From Glandiceps talaboti (taxonomy: Eukaryota > Hemichordata > Enteropneusta > Spengelidae), in contig NC_135552.1 of assembly GCF_964340395.1 (NCBI RefSeq), positions 26,946,681 to 27,010,680 on the forward strand: a stretch of 64,000 nucleotides of DNA, given 5' to 3'. How positions within the stretch are numbered: position 1 is the stretch's first letter; each line of letters begins with the position of its first letter. Below the pieces are notes generated by a model. The model did no database searches. It was not told where the DNA came from and saw only the letters and a program-made list of their open reading frames with translations. The translations under genes were made by a program, and so were the position numbers. This document shows, piece by piece, positions 59,137-64,000 of this stretch.

Positions 59137-60960
59137 TCAGTGGTATTGAGTTTCTTCATTTTTGACCAGCCAATTTCGAACATGGTCTTTAATAATTCGC
59201 CATGAGCGCCCACTAAGAGAGGGTTCAAGTTCAATTGCTCGCAAGCACTCATCTTTCAACGGTACTCTTCTTTCTGCATAATTTTTCTCCAAAGATCTAT
59301 GTATAGCATCTTCTTCTTCAGGGGTCCACTTTCTGTTTTGTTTAGGTTTTCTAATGTTGAATTGTCTAGTAGCAACTGAAAATAGAAGAGAAACATATCA
59401 TAAAAAGGACAGATGGACCAACCAGTATGCAAAACAATTAAAGATCCTTACTTCTGAAAACAAAATCTTGATAATTAGGGGGGAGGGGGGGGGGGGATTC
59501 AATATCTTCTACCGGTACTTTTAGCAGAATTTCCTTCAAGTAGCAAGAAAACAGGCCACTGTGAATGGCTTCTTTTTATAATAACTTCATTGTTATGACA
59601 TTAATATGCCTCCTAAAAGACACTACGAAATACATTTTGAGTGTAATGACTCTGTCAATTTATGTACCAAATGACCGGAACTCACCAAGGACATTGACAT
59701 GTATAGGTGAATTGTTATTGGTTTAAATTACCTTTCCAGGATAGGTACAAAAACAAGGGAAGGTCTAATTGATGGAAACAAGTTTAAACTGAGTGTAAAT
59801 ATACCCACCCATATAGTGTAAATTCTGCAGTCTAGTTCATAAAAATTTGGGATCAACTCAGAATGACAGCTGAGGAAGATTGTGCAATTACCTCCAAATT
59901 CTTGATTAAGGCTATGTTTTTTTAACAAAATTCAGATTTTATAGTTCTTTCCGATTGTCATTGTGAGTTGCTCCCTATGAAAAGCAGAATTTATATTTAG
60001 TGTAGATAGCAGGCACTCAGCTACTTATGAGGTCTGTCCCAAACAAGTACAGTACATTTGTACATAACATGTATCAGGGTTTTAAAAACATTGTCAAAAA
60101 CAGTATAGGCATGAATTCCTAATTTTAATATAACACAGTGCTAGCAACAATGAATAAATGCACAAAATATACATTTTTCATCAAAAGTCAAATTTTTGGC
60201 CTTACATTCAAACGACTTCACATTATCACTTATACTCTACAAACATTTATCTACCCAAAGTTATACACCAATCGTTATTAAAATCTGTAGACAGACATAG
60301 TGCTTGGATGGCCAATGTTCTGTTATGAAGTATATAATTTTACAAATTTTGTTCAATTTATGACCACACACACAACCTTTCAGAGAGATGCAGTTGTATC
60401 GGTACACAATAACTGAACTGTGTAAAATTTACAGCAAAATGACAACCATATGGCCAGAATTTAATATTAACTCTGTGGAAATAGCTGTACTTACTTACTT
60501 ACTTCCTTGCTGACTGCAAGTTTGACATGTAAAATAGTCAATCAGTATAAACTTCTATCTTTAAATACAGCACATAAACCCAAACAATGCATGTAATCAA
60601 AGGTATATTTTTTGCACTTGGAACTACTCTTTCTGTAACTATCATAAGATATAAAGTGATGGGAAATATATCAGGGGAAAACAATGGTCTAATTGAAGGC
60701 TCACCTATCAACATGTTAAGATACCTTTTTGTTTCATCTGGTAACAATTAAATTTAAAGTCATCAAGTGAGAATGGTTTAGATGTAAAATTTTGTAAAAT
60801 AAAGTTGAAAACAAAGCTAGTGAAAAAAATTAGAAGAAAAATAATGATAAAAGAAGCAAAGTCAGGAAATTCAACACAACAAAAATGATTATACAGAGAC
60901 ACCAAGGGTTTTCCTCCTCTAGCTGCCTTCCTTGATGATGCCTGTTGTAAATATAACCAC
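59137..60960 (-). CDS. 3' part of a minus-strand gene with a Myb/SANT-like C-terminal domain
   Basis: The last exon (59375 down to 59137) is well supported. Acceptor CTTCTATTTTCAG precedes 78 sense codons and TGA. The peptide contains RKWTPEEEDAIHRSLEKNY, RRVPLKDECLRAIELE and PSLSGRSWRIIKDHVRNWL, with Trp residues spaced as in Myb/SANT-type DNA-binding helices. Two upstream exons are proposed from splice sites and phase: 60737-60705 (33 nt, ETKRYLNMLI, donor GATAG|GTGAGC) and 60960-60895 (66 nt, acceptor TTTTTTTAG). Their phases chain exactly (2+30+1, 2+63+1) into the last exon. The 'WT.EE..AI...L......VP.K..C..A...EP.L.GR.W..IK..V.N' pattern recalls the C-terminal domain of tyrosine-recombinase-like (Crypton-related) proteins of fish and invertebrates. 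That assignment is from memory and tentative. The 5' part lies beyond 61 kb or outside the window. Confidence 0.6.
59471..59498. repeat. G-homopolymer tract in intron
   Basis: 'ggggggaggggggggggggg' type run, a low-complexity tract between the last and penultimate proposed exons of the Myb/SANT-tail gene. Confidence 0.8.
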
Positions 60961-61600
60961 CTAAAAAAACATAAAACATTTTCTTAATATTGAATGACTA
61001 TTATATCAATAAAAAGCCATTGGTTTTGGCTGTATCTATAGCTGACATCACATTAGACATGAATTCAATCACATTTGAAGGTCCTTCGTGCATTGATAGC
61101 ATTAGACACCACGTACACTAGAAACGTTTAAGTTTTGATCCTTTTGCTCCTCAAAAAAGGAAGCAATATATATATCAAAGCCTTGATTGAATGTTTAACC
61201 CTTCCATTCCTAAAGAAATATGAAATAATACGAAAACTTGATTTTCATGAACATTTTGGGAAATTTAAGAATATTACTTCAGTAGGAAGTAATATATCTT
61301 GAATTTTGATCCAATATAAAGTTGATACATGTCTGAAAATTACAGAGAAACAAGAATTTTTGTTCAAAAAGTTTGGCGGGAAAGTTTCTAGTCCTGAAGG
61401 GGTTAAACAGAACTAGAATTTCTACCAGTCAGTAAGGTAATGATAGAGAGGTGTCATGTTATTGTACAATTACTGTATTATCTATCAAGGTAGAATGAGC
61501 CTCGGAATATAAATATATAATCTTATGCCCAAACTTCAGTTCTAAAACCTATTGTCATTAGAATTATCCTCTCCTCATTAAACGTAATGAAAACCAGATT
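60961..61600. other. No gene recognised
   Basis: AT-rich sequence upstream of the proposed minus-strand exons, presumably intron. No further exon with matching phase was found by eye. Confidence 0.4.
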
Positions 61601-62045
61601 TAAACTGAATGCCTTCCGTAAGGGAATCACTAATTACGCAAATTACCCATTGAAACTGTATGAAAAAATATTGTAATGAACTTTTTTGGACACAGCCCAA
61701 GTATCGACAATAATTATGTGAATTGTTCACTTGCTCTTTAGGTGGAATCAACAGCTTTTATAGTACATGTCACATGATGTGCACTCTGTTACGTTTAACG
61801 TATGTACTAATTTATTGTATGCAGTCTAAAGTTATAGCCTAATTACCAAGACTCATTAATTATAAAAATTATTTATTAACATGTTAGGTACATCAACAAA
61901 CTTTATAGGACACAGACAATTTGTTATGGTTAATGTATTCATGAACGAATGGTATTGGAATTGAAGTATGCAGTCTTAAGATATAGCCTAATTACTGAAA
62001 GTCATTAATTATGCAAATTATTCATTAACACTAATATATCTCAAA
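61600..62045. repeat. Degenerate tandem array, about 3 units of 150-200 bp
   Basis: Units carry 'cattaattatgcaaattatt' type phrases preceded by 'gtatgcagtctaaagttata' and 'gcctaatta' and followed by 'ggacacag'. Copies are near 61630, 61815-61920 and 61965-62035. Confidence 0.55.
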
Positions 62046-62458
62046 ATATAAATTTTTGACAAAAAACACAAATTTTAGGCGAACAATCTGTAACCTCAAT
62101 TGGTGAAATCATTTCTGAATTCCACAAACTTTAATCTGTCAAGTGACACTATGGCATTTTCCTAGATTTTTCATATTTAAACTGCCCAATTTGCATATAA
62201 ATGAACACACCAACTTTATTTGCATAGAATAAACTTACTAAGTAGTACCTAAGTATCGATATCAAAAGCCGAATGCAATATTTCCAAAATTATATTTTTT
62301 TTAAAACACCCCATTTATAATTTGCACAACTGTTTTCTCAGTGTGATGGATATACTACCAATTATAGCAAGAAACATCAGGGCTCAATTTTTCATTATTT
62401 TGATAGCAAAATGGGCTACTCTAATCTAAATTATCATGGTATGAATGTATCTAACAGA

Positions 62459-62600
62459 CCGGACTATCACTTGCTTCATTTGGTAGCCCAAAGAAAATTA
62501 TTTGTAGTTTGTGGACACAGGAATATATGTACCCAGTAGCCCCAGTACATTGGACTACCACTTGCATCATTTGGTAGCCCAAAGAGAAACATTTTGTAGT
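62459..62600. repeat. 90-bp duplication beside the 36-bp array
   Basis: 'ggactatcacttgcttcatt' then 'tggtagcccaaagaaaa' (62461) recurs as 'ggactaccacttgcatcatt' then 'tggtagcccaaagagaaa' (62552). Confidence 0.8.
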
Positions 62601-64000
62601 ACTACACAGTGGTTGTATTTGTCAAAACTACCACACACTACACAGTGGTTATATTTGTTAAAACTATCACACACTACACAGTGGTTGTATTGTTCAAAAC
62701 TACCACATACTACACAGTGGTTGTATTTGTCAAAACTACCACACGCTACACCGGTTGTATTTGTCAAAACTATCACACACTACACAGTGGTTGTATTTGT
62801 CAAAACTACCACACACTACACAGTGGTTGTATTTGTTAAAACTATCATACACTACACAGTGGTTGTATTTGTTAAAACTATCACACACTACACAGTGGTT
62901 GTATTTGTTAAAACTACCACATGCTACATCAGTTGTATTTGTTAAAACTACCATACACTACACAGTGGTTGTATTTGTTAAAACTACCATACACTACACA
63001 GTGGTTGTATTTGTCAAAACTATCACATACTACACAGTGGTTGCATTTGTCAAAACTATCACACACTACACAGTGGTTGTATTTGTCAAAACTACCGCAC
63101 ACTACACCGGTTGTATTTGTTAAAACTATCACACACTACACAGTGGTTGTATTTGTTAAAACTATCACACACTACACAGTGGTTGTATTTGTCAAAACTA
63201 TCACACACTACACAGTGGTTGTATTTGTCAAAACTATCACACACTACACAGTGGTTGCATGTATTTGTCAAAACTATCACACACTACACAGTGGTTGTAT
63301 TTGTTAAAACTACCACACACTACACAGTGGTTGTATTTGTCAAAACTATCACACACTACACAGTGGTTGTATTTGTCAAAACTACCACACACTACACAGT
63401 GGTTGTATTTGTCAAAACTATCACACACTACACAGTGGTTGTATTTGTCAAAACTATCATACACTACACAATGGTTGTATTTGTTAAAACTATCACACAC
63501 TACACAGTGGTTGTATTTGTCAAAACTATCACACACTACACAGTGGTTGTATTTGTCAAAACTATCACACACTACACAGTGGTTGCATGTATTTGTCAAA
63601 ACTATCACACACTACACAGTGGTTGTATTTGTTAAAACTACCACACACTACACAGTGGTTGTATTTGTCAAAACTACCACACACTACACAGTGGTTGTAT
63701 TTGTCAAAACTATCACACACTACACAGTGGTTGCATGTATTTGTAAAAACTATCACACACTACACAGTGGTTGTATTTGTTAAAACTACCACACACTACA
63801 CAGTGGTTGTATTTGTCAAAACTACCACACACTACACAGTGGTTGTATTTGTCAAAACTACCACACACTACACAGTGGTTGTATTTGTCAAAACTATCAC
63901 ACACTACACAGTGGTTGTATTTGTCAAAACTTTCACACACTACACAGTGGTTGTATTTGTCAAAACTACCACACACTACACAGTGGTTGTATTTGTCAAA
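62600..64000. repeat. 36-bp minisatellite, about 39 copies, running off the window
   Basis: The unit is 'actaccacacactacacagt' followed by 'ggttgtatttgtcaaa'. Variants include ctatc/ctacc, gtta/gtca, a short 'caccgg' form and a 40-bp form with 'gcatgtattt'. Because 36 is a multiple of 3 and the unit lacks stops in several frames, long open frames appear on both strands (12-residue repeats such as CVVCDSFDKYNH). Coding is unlikely: several frames are open at once, the short and 40-bp units shift frame, and no start or splice context is evident. Confidence 0.95.

Overview
This is eukaryotic, animal nuclear DNA. It is AT-rich, with introns, AATAAA signals, tRNA-derived SINE remnants, non-LTR retrotransposon fragments and very many micro- and minisatellites. 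There is no operon structure and no bacterial or viral gene. The clearest gene is a Bcl-2 family member that is more like vertebrate Bcl-2/Bcl-xL than like ecdysozoan CED-9. With the dispersed repeat style, this suggests a marine invertebrate (deuterostome or lophotrochozoan). I cannot name the species.

Layout. About 1-39 kb is mostly intron or intergenic DNA poor in CpG. It holds a possible minus-strand gene end (2.06-3.67 kb), many degenerate tandem repeats and a MITE-like element at 27.4 kb. It also holds two plus-strand exons (23.2 kb and 32.9-33.4 kb) that join in phase and end a gene with an Arg/Gly/Lys-rich tail. A SINE and a 0.55-kb direct duplication follow at 33.5-36.2 kb. The right copy of that duplication overlaps a candidate minus-strand exon (36.16-36.36 kb). 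About 39-44 kb is a CpG-preserved domain. At 43.1 kb it contains a TATA box and the first coding exon of the Bcl-2-like gene, whose second coding exon lies at 46.5 kb. About 47.8-55.9 kb is mostly gene-free, with isolated regulatory-like palindromes and a second CpG-preserved patch (54.2-55.9 kb).

The right end, 55.9-64 kb, is repeat-rich. It has a large CA/CATA microsatellite, then a 40-bp minisatellite interrupted by the 3' end of a LINE. A minus-strand gene end at 58.7-61 kb encodes a Myb/SANT-like C-terminal domain. A 36-bp minisatellite of about 39 copies runs off the window edge.

The genes are unrelated single eukaryotic loci; nothing suggests that they act together. Splice structures were read by eye from GT/AG sites, reading frame and phase. 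Only the Bcl-2 gene is firm; the other exon calls carry explicit confidences. Most long open frames in the window are artefacts of simple repeats.
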